A stretch of DNA of 64,000 nucleotides, from NCBI GenBank assembly GCA_037176905.1, contig JBBBWG010031419.1, forward strand, positions 39,678 to 103,677. The letters run 5' to 3'. The translations under genes and the position numbers were made by a program. The stretch is from Azolla pinnata (lineage: Eukaryota; Streptophyta; Polypodiopsida; Salviniales; Salviniaceae). Within the stretch, counting starts at the first letter, position 1. Each line of letters opens with the position of its first letter. The notes under the pieces were generated by a model. The model was not told the origin of the DNA, ran no database searches, and saw only the letters and a program-made list of their open reading frames with translations. Shown in pieces: positions 25,645 through 36,700 of this stretch.

Positions 25645-26108
25645 TAAGAGATTCAAACTGCATTTAACGGAATTGTTTACAAGAGGAGCTCTTTTCCTTC
25701 CCTTCAATCTTCGGAATCTTCTTCCATAAACCCTCTGCTCCTGCTTCTCATTCTCCTCCTTTTTTCTCTGCAAGTGGGCAATTTGCTAAAGGAACATATG
25801 CATGCAGCCAGAGACCTGAAGTGAAGAAGGTGTACAGATCTCCATCCATGTAATTGCATTGGACCTCAGTATCATAGATCCTCTTGCAGGGATGGAACAC
25901 TTTCATGTGCTCCTTTGTTTTCTTGAAGCTCCCATCTGTAGTGGCACCTGTTCATGCCTTGCGGTTGTGATCGAGCCACCCTCCAACATGAATAGCTGCA
26001 GATTGATCTCACAAGAATGAGTTTGGAATCTCCATAATCAGCTCATCGAGGACTTTGTCACAATCCCCCTCCCGATATGCATCTACATACATTCTTACAT
26101 TGCTTTTT
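25645..26108. other. Short intergenic spacer between convergent genes
   Basis: The DnaJ-like gene (plus) and the PPR gene (minus) converge here. The 464 bases hold no gene I can support and must contain both 3' UTRs. Confidence 0.6.
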
Positions 26109-28931
26109 TCAGCTATCACGCAGTTGTATTGCTCGATCAAAAGTTGACCTCCACATTTCTGAACAGCCCCATTTGCTGCAAGCATACAATAACGCGAGCC
26201 GAATCACGGGGTAGTCTGAGCATGGCATCATCTTTACGATCGACGTTGCCTTATCAAAGAGGCCAGCCTTTCCACAAGCTAGCACCATGGAAGCGTAGTG
26301 GTTTACATCCGGCAAAATGCCATATTTTCCGATCAATCTCTCAAAGAGCCTTTCGGCCTCACCCAACAGCCCCAAACGACTGAACGCGTTCAAAACGCAT
26401 GCAAACGTGACCTTATTCGGCACGATGCCATCTATCTGCATACATTCGATATTGCCAAGCATATCATCGATACCTGGTTGCTCTTGAAGGACATACCCTG
26501 AAATCAATGCATTCCAAGTGGCCACATTTCGGAGTGGCAGCCCTTCGAGAACTCGTTGCGCTTTTACGAGACATCCGCATTTCACATACATGTCGACCAA
26601 AGCCGTTCCAAGCATGATGTCCTTCTCTACGAATCCCTTGCTCGAGATATCGTGATGGATTTGCTTGCCCTTGTCCACAGCCCCTATACTCCCACATGCC
26701 TTCAAGGTGCATAGATAAGTAACCACGTCCGGAGGAATGCCCATGCTTTGCATTTGCTCAAATGAATCGAGCGCTTCATTCCCCTGCCCATGCTGGACAG
26801 ATGTTGTGATGAATGCATTCCAAGCTACCACATCTTGAAAAGCAAGCCTCTCCAGCACTTCCTTGGCTCTTCCCAACATACCACATTCGGCGTACATGCC
26901 CATCAGGGCATTGGCAAGTGCTACTGTACCCTTCTGATCCACAACGATCATATCTTTAATCATGCCATGAATTCCTTCCCCCTTGTTCGTCGCCCCCACA
27001 GCCCCGCAAGCCTTCAAGATGTAAAGCAAGGTGATCGCATCTGGAACGAGGCCCTCACTTTCCATCCTTTTGGAACAATCTAAAACTCGATCGTATTGCC
27101 CATACTCGGCATACCCTTCGATGAGTGCGTTCCAAGTGACAACATCACTAATCGGGCACACTTCCAACAATTGCTCTGCTTGTGCAAACATACCACATTT
27201 AGCGTACATATCGACCAAGGCATTACAGAGCATCACATCATTCTCTAGAAATCCCCTACTTACAATCTTACAGTGAATGTGCTTGCCCTTGTCTAGAGCT
27301 CCCAGCCAACCACATGCCTTCGTAATAGGAAGAAATGTGACCGCATCCGGACAGAGTCCTTCGCTTTGCATTTTCTCAAAGGAATCCAGTGCTTCATGCC
27401 CATGTCCATGCTTAGCATACCCTGTGATTAAAGCATTCCAACAGATTACGTTCCGAATAGGGAGCCCTTGTAGCACCAATCTTGCATTTGAAAGCATGCC
27501 ACATTTAGCATACATATTGACGAGTGCAGTGCCAAGCACAATATCCTTCTCTAATAAACCCTGCCTTTTAGATACAATCTCACGGTGGATCTCCATGCCC
27601 TCATCGATAGCCCTAGTGTTGCCACATGCTTTCAGGATGGAAATGTATGTTATCGTATTCGGCGAAATCCCCTCGGCTTCCATCTGTTTTAAACAACTCA
27701 GTGCTTCATGATCTCTCCCATGTTGTGCATACCCTTCGATCAATGCAGACCATGAGACTTCATTTCGTACAGGGAGCGCCTCAAGAACATATTGTGCTTC
27801 GGTAAAGAGGCCACATTTAGCATACATATCCACGAATGCTGTGCCAAGAACTATACTCTTCTCCAACAAACCTCTGCTCACAGCCTCACTGTGGATCCCT
27901 TTGCCCTCATCCATGGTGCGTACTGTACCACAAGCTTTCACGACGCAAATGAAGATGATCGTATCGACAAAACAGCCCTCATATTTCATCATTTGAAAGC
28001 ATTTCAATGCTTCACTGCCTCGGTTCTGATTGGCATACCCTGCAATTAGCAAGGACCAAGAGACTTCGTTCCGGATCGGAAGATCGTCGAGCACTTGTTG
28101 TGATTTTACAAGCATGCCACATTTGGCATACATACCAATCAAGGCCGATCCAAGCCGGGCATCTTCCAGGAGCAAGCCCTTGTCAACGATCTCATCATGG
28201 ATTTGTATACCTTTCTCTATATCACCTAGGCTACCACATGCCTTCAATACAAAAATGTAAGTGACCATGTCAGGAACCATCCTTTCATCTTCCCATTGCA
28301 TTCGCTCAAAACATGTCAATGCTTTATGATCTTGTCCTTGTCGGGCATACTCTGAAATCAGTGCATTCCACGATGCTAAGGTTCGGGCCGGAAGCTCTTG
28401 CAAAACACTTTCTGCCTTCTTCAGCACACCACATTTTACATACATATTGACCAACGAACTCCCAAGAATCACCATACCATCTTTCTCCAACAACCCGAGT
28501 CTAGCGATTTCGTTGTGTAGATATCCACCTTCGATTATAGCCCCGAGATTTCCACACGCCTTCAAAACGCTTGCAAAAGCTACCGAATTCGGAACGATGC
28601 CCTCGATCAGCATACATTCGAAACAATCCAGTGCTTCGCGGCTTCTTTGCCCTGCTTGAGCATAGCCTGAAATCAGTGCGTTCCAAGTTACTACATTCCG
28701 GATCGGCAGGCCTTCGAGCACTTCTAGAGCTTTTTCAAGGAGCTCACATTTGGCATACATGTTGATCATACTGCTGGATACACGAAGGCTTTTGTGGAGT
28801 AGCCCTCTTTGGACAAGCTCATCATGTATTTCAATGCCTTTGCAAGCATCTTTCTTCATGGCACAAGCTTTGAGCAAAGCCACGAACCCTAAATCTTCAC
28901 GACTCACCTCCTTCATCATGACCCAATTCAT
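26109..28931 (-). CDS. Pentatricopeptide repeat protein, PLS type, no DYW domain
   Basis: One uninterrupted reading frame of 940 residues; lack of introns is normal for PPR genes. About nine PLS triplets of ~103 residues each run almost the full length. Each contains a P-type motif around WNALI.GYA, an L-type motif around FLYILKACG and an S-type motif ending in LVDMYAKCG. PPR proteins bind single-stranded RNA in plastids or mitochondria, one motif per base, and act in RNA editing, splicing or stability. After the last triplet comes a short E1-like segment (about residues 855-940). The protein stops before any E+ or DYW deaminase domain, so an editing role would need a partner in trans. An in-frame stop lies about 45 bases upstream of the ATG, so this is the first possible start in the exon. 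An organelle presequence is not obvious at the N-terminus, so a short upstream exon is possible. Confidence 0.93.
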   Translation of the reverse strand: MNWVMMKEVSREDLGFVALLKACAMKKDACKGIEIHDELVQRGLLHKSLRVSSSMINMYAKCELLEKALEVLEGLPIRNVVTWNALISGYAQAGQRSREALDCFECMLIEGIVPNSVAFASVLKACGNLGAIIEGGYLHNEIARLGLLEKDGMVILGSSLVNMYVKCGVLKKAESVLQELPARTLASWNALISEYARQGQDHKALTCFERMQWEDERMVPDMVTYIFVLKACGSLGDIEKGIQIHDEIVDKGLLLEDARLGSALIGMYAKCGMLVKSQQVLDDLPIRNEVSWSLLIAGYANQNRGSEALKCFQMMKYEGCFVDTIIFICVVKACGTVRTMDEGKGIHSEAVSRGLLEKSIVLGTAFVDMYAKCGLFTEAQYVLEALPVRNEVSWSALIEGYAQHGRDHEALSCLKQMEAEGISPNTITYISILKACGNTRAIDEGMEIHREIVSKRQGLLEKDIVLGTALVNMYAKCGMLSNARLVLQGLPIRNVICWNALITGYAKHGHGHEALDSFEKMQSEGLCPDAVTFLPITKACGWLGALDKGKHIHCKIVSRGFLENDVMLCNALVDMYAKCGMFAQAEQLLEVCPISDVVTWNALIEGYAEYGQYDRVLDCSKRMESEGLVPDAITLLYILKACGAVGATNKGEGIHGMIKDMIVVDQKGTVALANALMGMYAECGMLGRAKEVLERLAFQDVVAWNAFITTSVQHGQGNEALDSFEQMQSMGIPPDVVTYLCTLKACGSIGAVDKGKQIHHDISSKGFVEKDIMLGTALVDMYVKCGCLVKAQRVLEGLPLRNVATWNALISGYVLQEQPGIDDMLGNIECMQIDGIVPNKVTFACVLNAFSRLGLLGEAERLFERLIGKYGILPDVNHYASMVLACGKAGLFDKATSIVKMMPCSDYPVIRLALLYACSKWGCSEMWRSTFDRAIQLRDS

Positions 28932-31245
28932 GCCACTGCCATTGCCCTTGCTATCAGCAGGGTTACTCGTAAAATTTCATCATGTGGAAAACATACCATG
29001 GATTTCAAACATACCATGATCTGACATCTCACATGCTCTTGCCGTAGCAGGATGCGCCCCTTGCTTGTGCTCAGGATCAGATTCTTTCAAAGAAACCTGA
29101 TGAGAACAACACAAATTTGTTGCCGTGTGCCGAGGAACCTTGAGAATCTCTGAACAAGACTACTACCCAAGAATCATTTCATTGGGGAGATGGTTATATT
29201 GGAGATTTCTTGTGAATGAATAGTCATTGTACCGCCCAAGAAACCTGGCATATAGGAAAAGCAAGAATCCAAGGGGACAAGGATCTGCATTGCACCAGGT
29301 CAAGGAGGTTGTCGGGGATCCACGAGCCCATCAAGTTCGATACGATCGAAGCAACATATCGATGCCATCCTGAGGGGACGATGCCAATCTTTTCGCTAGA
29401 TGGAGCTAGCGATCGATCGGAAGCTGGATCGAAACGTTCCCGATCCTGAATCTGGAGCAGGGTTTCGAGCCACGAATCGAGTCACGAGGCTGGCCTCGTC
29501 GATTCCCAACGGGTGCGAGAAACACCTGCATTCCGGCCCCAGATTGTTCCCTTTCATGGTCGATCGATTGCTCGTTGAATACGTTTGCCATCCGATGTCC
29601 ATGTCTCTCACCCTCGATTCTGAGCTTCGACCAACGTTTGTCATCGGCCATTTTTCGAGCTTCAACGTGAAGGTTAGTTATTCGTCGCGTGCAGATTCCA
29701 GATCGAAGGTGTCGATGGGTGAGGTAGTTGGGCTGACCTCCTTCCAATCGACCTTCAGGTTGGGGAAGCCCAATCTACCTCCTTTTCTGTTCATAAGTAT
29801 TTCGTATCTCGATCACTTTCTCGCATTGGTCGTGCATGTTAAGGTTGTCGACTCGTCAGGCCTGATGGGCTGCCCCCGAATACTGAAAAAAACGGAGCTT
29901 TTATCTGTTGCCTTTTTGAACTGTCCATGGGGCCACAGTTCTTCTCGGTCGTCCGAATGCCTCCCCGATTCTCGTTCGTATATGTGTTCCTGGAAAAGCC
30001 AGAGCTCGCAGTAGTGCGATTAAAGTATAGCGGAGGTTCCGTCGCAGAACCTTTGCTTCGCCCACTTTAGCACAAGCCTGATCCTAAACATCGTCATGGT
30101 TGTTGCGTTTCGCTTATTTTTCGTATAAAAAGATCCATACTAGCGTCAATGGGGTGCACTGTACAAATTGAACCAGCCTCAGCAGCTACACATTGTTCTC
30201 TGCCGATTTAAGTTTCATACGGATTTGGATCTTTGCCTTAACCCAGATACGGGAAGAGCATATTGTAATAATAGCTAATGTGAAGCTACCTTCGTAGCTG
30301 CCGATATCGAGGCTTCTCTTAGCGTCTCTCCCTCCCTTGATAGCACTCCAAACCCTGAAACTCAAGGCCCCGTTGAACCTCTTCCAGCTAGCTAGCTGGC
30401 AATAGCTGTGCGAAGCCAACAATTGTGGTCAAGAAAGCGGCTTGTCTAGTCACAGCTTATCTCGTTGGGAGGAAGGGAAGGGAAGCGAAGCGCAGAAAGG
30501 CAGAGCCTGTGGGGCACCGCCAACCGGGAAAGATCTCCAGACCAGATGATGACGTAGATTGACGGTGGGATGCCACCGAAAATACCCCCACGTGTTGCCC
30601 AGATTTGATCGGAATTTGTTTCGAATCCCTCTCTGCATCTGTATTGAGCACCATCTCCAGAGCTGGGCTCTGTCTTCTTCTGTAAAGGGCATCGAAGTCT
30701 CATGAGTTTTTGTCACCAGAATGAGACGATCTGGTGGGGGGGGTGGGGGAAGGGGCCAACACGAGACGGCCACCAACCAACGCCAATCGCCTTTAGAAAT
30801 GAAATCCGGTTCACAGCGGAATATCTGCGTTGTCGTGTGCCCTTTCCTAACAGGCGGTTTTCCTGTCAGCGAGCTCCCTGTTTCTCTGACCTTTAAAAAT
30901 GAGTTCATCGTGGCTCTCGAACTCACCGTCGATCCGCTGCTCGATCCCTCTGCTCGATCCCTCTGCTGAGAAGTTTTTGCGGATCGAGCTCGCAGCTCGA
31001 CTCGCTGATTCCTCCCAGATCGGGCATCGACGAAACGTACCGATCCGCTTGCAAAATCGAACCCGACCCCGGATCTCCGGCCTTTTGTCACTTTGGGAAC
31101 AGAGGCGCAAGTTTAAAGTTTAAGCCTAATCACAGACGGTGATTAAGTTTAACCTCAAACTTTTCTGCTGGATGCTGGAAATGTCGACTGACAGTGCGAG
31201 TCTCCCGAGATCACACGCTTCCTAACCAGCTCGAGGAATTGGAGA
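28932..31245. other. Intergenic stretch without a recognisable gene
   Basis: About 2.3 kb in which overlapping open frames on both strands (for example 29400-30014 plus and 30450-31091 minus) show no family resemblance or repeats. The start of the region probably holds the PPR gene's 5' flank. I see no RNA gene, LTR or transposase. Confidence 0.45.
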
Positions 31246-31251
31246 TATGAA

Positions 31252-32045
31252 CCTAAGTACGTACGTCCGTACGTCCGTACATACGTACATGTGTACTTTA
31301 CATCTCTGTCTATGTATATATCCATTTTGTAGAGGCGAGAACACATACATACGCATCGGCGTCATACATACGCACATGCATACATCCATTAATCCATACA
31401 CATCCATACATATGTACGCACACACACGCACACATACATCGATCCACACATACATACATACATACACACACATACATGGACGCATGCATACATACATCGA
31501 TGCATGCATACATGCACGGAAATACGCACACATACATACACTGAGACTCACACGCACGCATGCATGCATACGTACATACATACATACATACATACATATA
31601 TACACATACACACATCGAGATGCGCAAGCACAGCATACACAGACACATGCATGCATGCATACATGCATAAATACATACGCACACATGCGCACACATACAT
31701 ACGCACACATGCATGCATGCATGCATACAGACACACATGCACACACACATACACCGGGATGCACACAAGCACACACGCATGCATGCATACATACATACAT
31801 ACATACATACTTACATACATACACATACACACCGAGATGCACACACACATGCATGCATGCATACACACATACGCACACATGCATGCATGCATACATACAT
31901 ACACACGTACACACACGCACGCACATGCATGCATGCATACACACACGTGCAGTCCCCATGGTCCGCATGCATGGGCAAGATGCACGCGCATGCGGTGCAA
32001 ATCCATCCCCAGCGCATGCATGCATGCATGCATGCATGCATGCGG
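31252..32045. repeat. ~800-bp CATA/CATG/CACA/CGTA satellite, largely alternating pyrimidine-purine
   Basis: Tetranucleotides of the type CATA, CATG, CACA and GCAC continue for about 800 bases, keeping pyrimidine-purine alternation with few breaks. Long runs of (GCAT)n and (CATA)n alternate. Interruptions recur, such as CATCGAGATGCGC near 31614, CACCGGGATGCAC near 31752 and CACCGAGATGCAC near 31831, showing higher-order duplication. Six-frame translation gives His-Thr-Tyr or Cys-Met-Val polymers on both strands, which are repeat products. Confidence 0.95.
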
Positions 32046-32132
32046 CGCATGGATCGTACGTAGAGGGAGGCGTACGCCGTATATTTAACCGTATGCGCGC
32101 GTACTATACGCACGTGTGCCGGTCTACGATTC

Positions 32133-32165
<33 letters not shown>
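32133..32165. repeat. (ACG)n trinucleotide microsatellite
   Basis: About eleven consecutive CGA/ACG triplets lie directly after the CATA/CATG satellite. Confidence 0.9.
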
Positions 32166-32166
<1 letters not shown>

Positions 32167-32405
32167 GACTGACTGTGTCTTGTCTGTGTTTCTTCTGCTC
32201 CGCCTCCGAGCAGGTCTTGCAGCGATGGAGGAAATCTACAGGAAACCCTAGCGAGGAAGCTCCAATCCTTCGCCATCGCCGCATTCCGATCCCCATCTCC
32301 GCCTGTCCGTCTCTGTCTCTGTCTCTCTGTGCCATTTCCTGCATCTTCTTTCCCCTCTCCCTCTTGCCCTCCTGACACCTCGGATTCCCGCCCCCCCGCC
32401 CCGCA

Positions 32406-32442
32406 ATCCTAACCCTAACCCTAACCCTAACCCTAACCCTAA
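32406..32442. repeat. Interstitial telomere-like tract, (CCCTAA)n
   Basis: About six copies of CCTAAC lie upstream of the MRS2-type gene, with further TTAGGG pairs at about 32859-32870 and 32917-32927. Plant 5' leaders often carry a single telo-box (AAACCCTAA) bound by TRB/Pura-type factors; a multi-copy tract is less usual. The hexamer is TTAGGG-type, not the TTTAGGG of most plant telomeres. Confidence 0.9.
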
Positions 32443-32987
32443 TTCCCTGTGGTTTTGGCCCGGAAACGCCTGACGAAGCAAGCTGGATCTCCCTTCGCCC
32501 CCCGTCTCTGGGCTTCCCTTCGTGACGATCCGCCAAACAAACACACGCACACGCGCACACGCACCAAGGGAAGCATTTCTTGCCGTCTCTGTCTTTCTGC
32601 GCGTTCCTGCCTGCCTGTGTTGGGAAGGCAACGCGAGAGGAAGAGAAAGATATTCGAGAGATAGCAATCTACACAAAACGCGCGCGGGGGGAGGGGGTCT
32701 CTTTCTTTCTTGCTTGCGTGCTTTCTTTCTTTTTCATTGATCGCGCCTCTTCTTCGTCAGTACCATCCATCTCTGTCACGCCGAAGCTTGGAATGATTCT
32801 CGTCGACTGCATTCGCGAGGAAAGGTAATCACTGCGTCTAGTCGATCGCAGATCAGGATTAGGGTTAGGGTCCGCCTCATATTTTCTTTCCCCTTCTATA
32901 TGAGAAGACCATGGCTAGGGTTAGGGTTTTGCTTCCACCTCTATGTAACCTTTTCTGCCGAACCTCACCATTCTCTCTGTTCCGCAG

Positions 32988-33062
32988 AGCACTGTGATCA
33001 GGGTGCAAGAATCAGCGCTATTTGAAACAGTGCCTACCATATATCAAAGGGGGCCATCAAAG
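32988..33062 (+). other. Probable non-coding leader exon of the MRS2-type gene
   Basis: The segment has a clear acceptor (TTCCGCAG ending at 32987) and donor (CATCAAAG followed by GTAAGA). An earlier leader exon could end at 32824 (GAGGAAAG followed by GTAATC). The coding exon of the downstream gene begins one base after an acceptor (TTGTAG ending at 33733), which requires spliced leader exons upstream. The exact structure is inference. Confidence 0.4.
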
Positions 33063-33734
33063 GTAAGAAGTTCCGTTGTTGTTCCTTCTTCTCCCTTAAA
33101 GCAGAAACTCCTTGCTTTCACTTTCTTTCTCTTACCGTTTGTACTTCGATTGTCCCAGGAAAAATCAGGTTGTGCTCCCCTGCCTTCTTTCTTTTCATCA
33201 GATTAACCTAATTATGTTTGATGACTCTAGCCTTCATTCCGCAAAATTCAGATGGGTCGAGATTTTCTCTCGGTATGAAGCCTAAGTGAATCAAGCTTTT
33301 TGTAAATTCAATCCCAGGCGAGTCAAGTTTTAACTCTAGATGCGTCAAGTCTTTCTCATGCTAACCCTAATTACTCTAGCTTTCATTCTGCTAAATTTAG
33401 ATCAGTCATGTTTTCGTAATGTTGGTCTGAGGTCATATAAATCCTAACCGAATCAACCTTTTCTAGCCCCCCTGGACAAGTCAAGTTGTTATCATGCTAA
33501 CTGGAGACGGATCAATCTTACCAAATCATGCCGATCTTAAGCGAATCATCATGCCCAGTCTAATTATACAAAATGAATCAGATTCTCATTTTTCGTTTCT
33601 TCATCTTTTTGGTCTGTTTGTCCATCTGCTACTCAACAATTTGATGCGAATCATGTGCTTCTTCTTGATGGTTTTGGATGGTTGCAATGTGCCCTTCCAC
33701 AGATTATGTTTGGGCGTAAACCTCTACTTGTAGG

Positions 33735-36700
33735 ATGGCCAGGGCAATTGTGCCATCTGAATTGCTGGTTGCTACAAAGAAACCCAAGGCCACTGTATCG
33801 AGGCAATGGATGGTATTGAACTCGAGGGGAGAATCAATGATCTTGGATGTTGATAAGTATGCAATTATGCATCGAGTTGGGATACCAGCAAGAGACCTTC
33901 GCATTCTCGATCCCCTTCTTTCATACCCATCTACAATTCTTGGTCGTGAGCATGCCATAGTCCTCAATTTGGAGGTGGGTTTCTTTCATCTGTATTCATA
34001 TGTTTTCTTTTCTACATAATCTTCATTTGGTTTTTAAACAGAGAAAAGATTGTAACTTGTAATTGGTTATCCTTTTCACTGACATGTTGGTTTTGTCAAG
34101 TATAATTATTAGAACAAAGACCTCATAATGTCGTGGAGATGATATTTCTTAGGTTTACCAGAAGATTCAAATGTAGTTATGCGATCAACAACATATACCC
34201 TTGAGCTCACTGAAATGATGGGCGTATAGGACTTACTTGCACCAGTGAATAGAAAACAATCGAGTCTTATCAGTTGGATTGGCATCGTCAACCAGTAAAT
34301 CGTAATAATAATTTATGCAGTTAAACCGATTTGAAAACTGGGTGAACTTGGGTTGCTATTGGTTCCTGGAAGCTGTCACTCTGAATACCCCATTCGTCTT
34401 TGAGTGTGTTGATGCTCCCAAAACTGACTTGTGTAGGCCTTAAAAATTTAGGGTTATTCTGGGCTTCATTGCAACTTACATTTTCCATTAACAGTTGAAA
34501 CAATGGGCTTAACATCCTTTCGAAGAGAATTTCTATGAAAGCTACATGCTCTTTTTTACCAGAAGTTTGCAGCTTATGATTTCTTTTCAGGTTTCATTTA
34601 AGAAAGAAATTGATCATGAAATTATCTGGGTACTACTGTAATCTTTCTGAGAAAGATGCTTCCTTATGACATGGGGGGATGAATGCCACCTTATGGCATG
34701 GTCAAAAAAATAATTTCTCAAGGAATATTGAATTCTACAGAGACTCATACTACATTTTTATCACCTTAGAAATCATACTTAGTATACACGAGTTGTTTTC
34801 AAGGAGGACCTGTGGGTGCTTTGAGTGTAAACCAATCTTCTTTCTCTGATCAGTTAAGTCATATTGCTTACCAATGCAACTGATCTTTTGCTTTTGCCTG
34901 ATGAATGCAGCATATTAAAGCGATAATTACTGCTGAAGAGGTAATTACATGTAGTCAACAACTTGAAAGAAATAGTTATCCCATGTAGCTAGAGCTAAGA
35001 ATTTCTATTTACCAGGTGTTTTTACGAAATCCAACTGATGAGAATGTGATACCAATTGTAGAGGAGTTGCGTCGTCGCCTACCGATGAGAAGGGATGTAG
35101 GTCCAGTTAATAGTAAAGTTGAAGGTAACCCTCCAGAAGCAGCAAAACGAGTGCCTTCTAGATCAAAGTTGCCAGTGATTCAGGACATCGAAGAAGGTGA
35201 GTTTTGAGGATACATTCTTTATAATATATGTATCTGTATGCTGTGTATTTGTAGGAATATAGAAGATGTTTCCCAATGATTTTGGTTTGCAGAACCTCCC
35301 TTTGAATTTCGCGCTTTAGAAGTTGCACTTGAAGCTATTTGTAGCTACTTGGATGCGCGAACAACGGAGTTGGAGACGGATGCATATCCAGCACTAGATG
35401 CACTCACTTCTAAGGTTAGACATCATATTGGAATGGAAGTTACTTTTTTATTGAACTTCTTCAGAATGCTCAATATGAAGCATATTTGGAAGAGAACTTA
35501 TATATCTATTTAAACTACATGCTATTTGTATTCCTATAGAGACAAGGTTATGTGGGAACTGCTAATTTAACCAAATTGTAATCAGCAGAGAATCTGCATA
35601 TAATTTTGGAGTGACCAACACGTGGTTTCACATCCATAAATGAGTGTGTTCAATGTGCATTAACAAGAAATACACTTTGTTGGGTTGAAACCAAGCATTC
35701 CAAGTTTCCGTAAAGAATATTGGTTTCGAAGATAGAAAATCACTGACAGAACCTGTAGAACTGAGCACTCTAAAATCATACCCCATTAGCTTGAAAAGCT
35801 GAGTGATGTATTCTGCATCAAAAAGGGGGTTATTTTGAATAAGAAAATTTCTGCATGCTTCCACAAGGGGCTTCTCTTGCCCTAACAAAGTTTTATGCGT
35901 CATTTATATAGGCCAAACTTAAAGTTAACCTTTTAAGACATCATTTTGTGATTGGATCACACTTTACACATGTTAAAAACCAATGGTAACAAATCTTAAC
36001 ACGTGGAAATCCGAGGCCCTGCCATCTTTGCCGCCTCTGGTCAAGGGACTGTTATTACACTGGTTCTTATCTCTGCAGCCCCGACTCTCCCTGGTATGAT
36101 TGTAAGAATTCTGGAGTAGCTGATAAAGGAGGCAAGTTATATTTGAGCAAAACTAGTAGTAATAAGAATAGAGGACCCGGTAAATACTGTCATAAAATAA
36201 CAACTAAATGTCACGTATGTGATAGATACACATACATGCACACATAAATATACGGATTTATGTATTTGATGATACTGAAGATAACGATACATTGCACAAT
36301 ATTATAAGATTAACTTTTGGTTGTTATACTGATGTGTATTGGCAGATAAGCAGCCGTAACTTGGATCTTGTTCGGAAGCTAAAAAGTGGGATGACAAGAC
36401 TAACTTCTCGTGTGCAAAAGGTGTGTGCGAATAGACATTGCAGCCAAGCAGTTAATTTGTCTTCAGGCTTCTACTTATTCTTTTATGATCTATAATAAGT
36501 TTGGAGCTCTTCTGCGTTGTTTGTTGAAATTTGAGTTCAGGTCCGCGATGAATTGGAGCAGCTTCTGGATGATGATGGTGATATGGCTGATCTTTTTCTT
36601 AGCCGAAAGATAGCAAGCGCAGCTTCTCCTCAAGGTGGTTCTTTGCCCCCCAATTGGGTTGTTGCATCTCCTACCATTGGCTCAAGAATTTCTCGAGCTA

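Noticed and set aside
26129-28765. Numerous plus-strand frames opposite the PPR gene
   Set aside because: Antisense shadows of a GC-moderate, repetitive coding exon; their repeated peptides mirror the PPR motifs.
30450-31091. 213-codon minus-strand frame in the 29-31 kb spacer
   Set aside because: No recognisable domain; several other long frames overlap it on both strands in a GC-rich segment with few stops.
31247-32251. Long open frames on both strands through the CATA/CATG satellite (up to 334 codons)
   Set aside because: The translations are His-Thr-Tyr or Cys-Met-Val polymers; all frames stay open because the tetramers contain no in-frame stops. This is a repeat artefact.
32406-32442. 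A chromosome end at the telomere-like tract
   Set aside because: Genes continue on both sides and the tract is only about 37 bases long.
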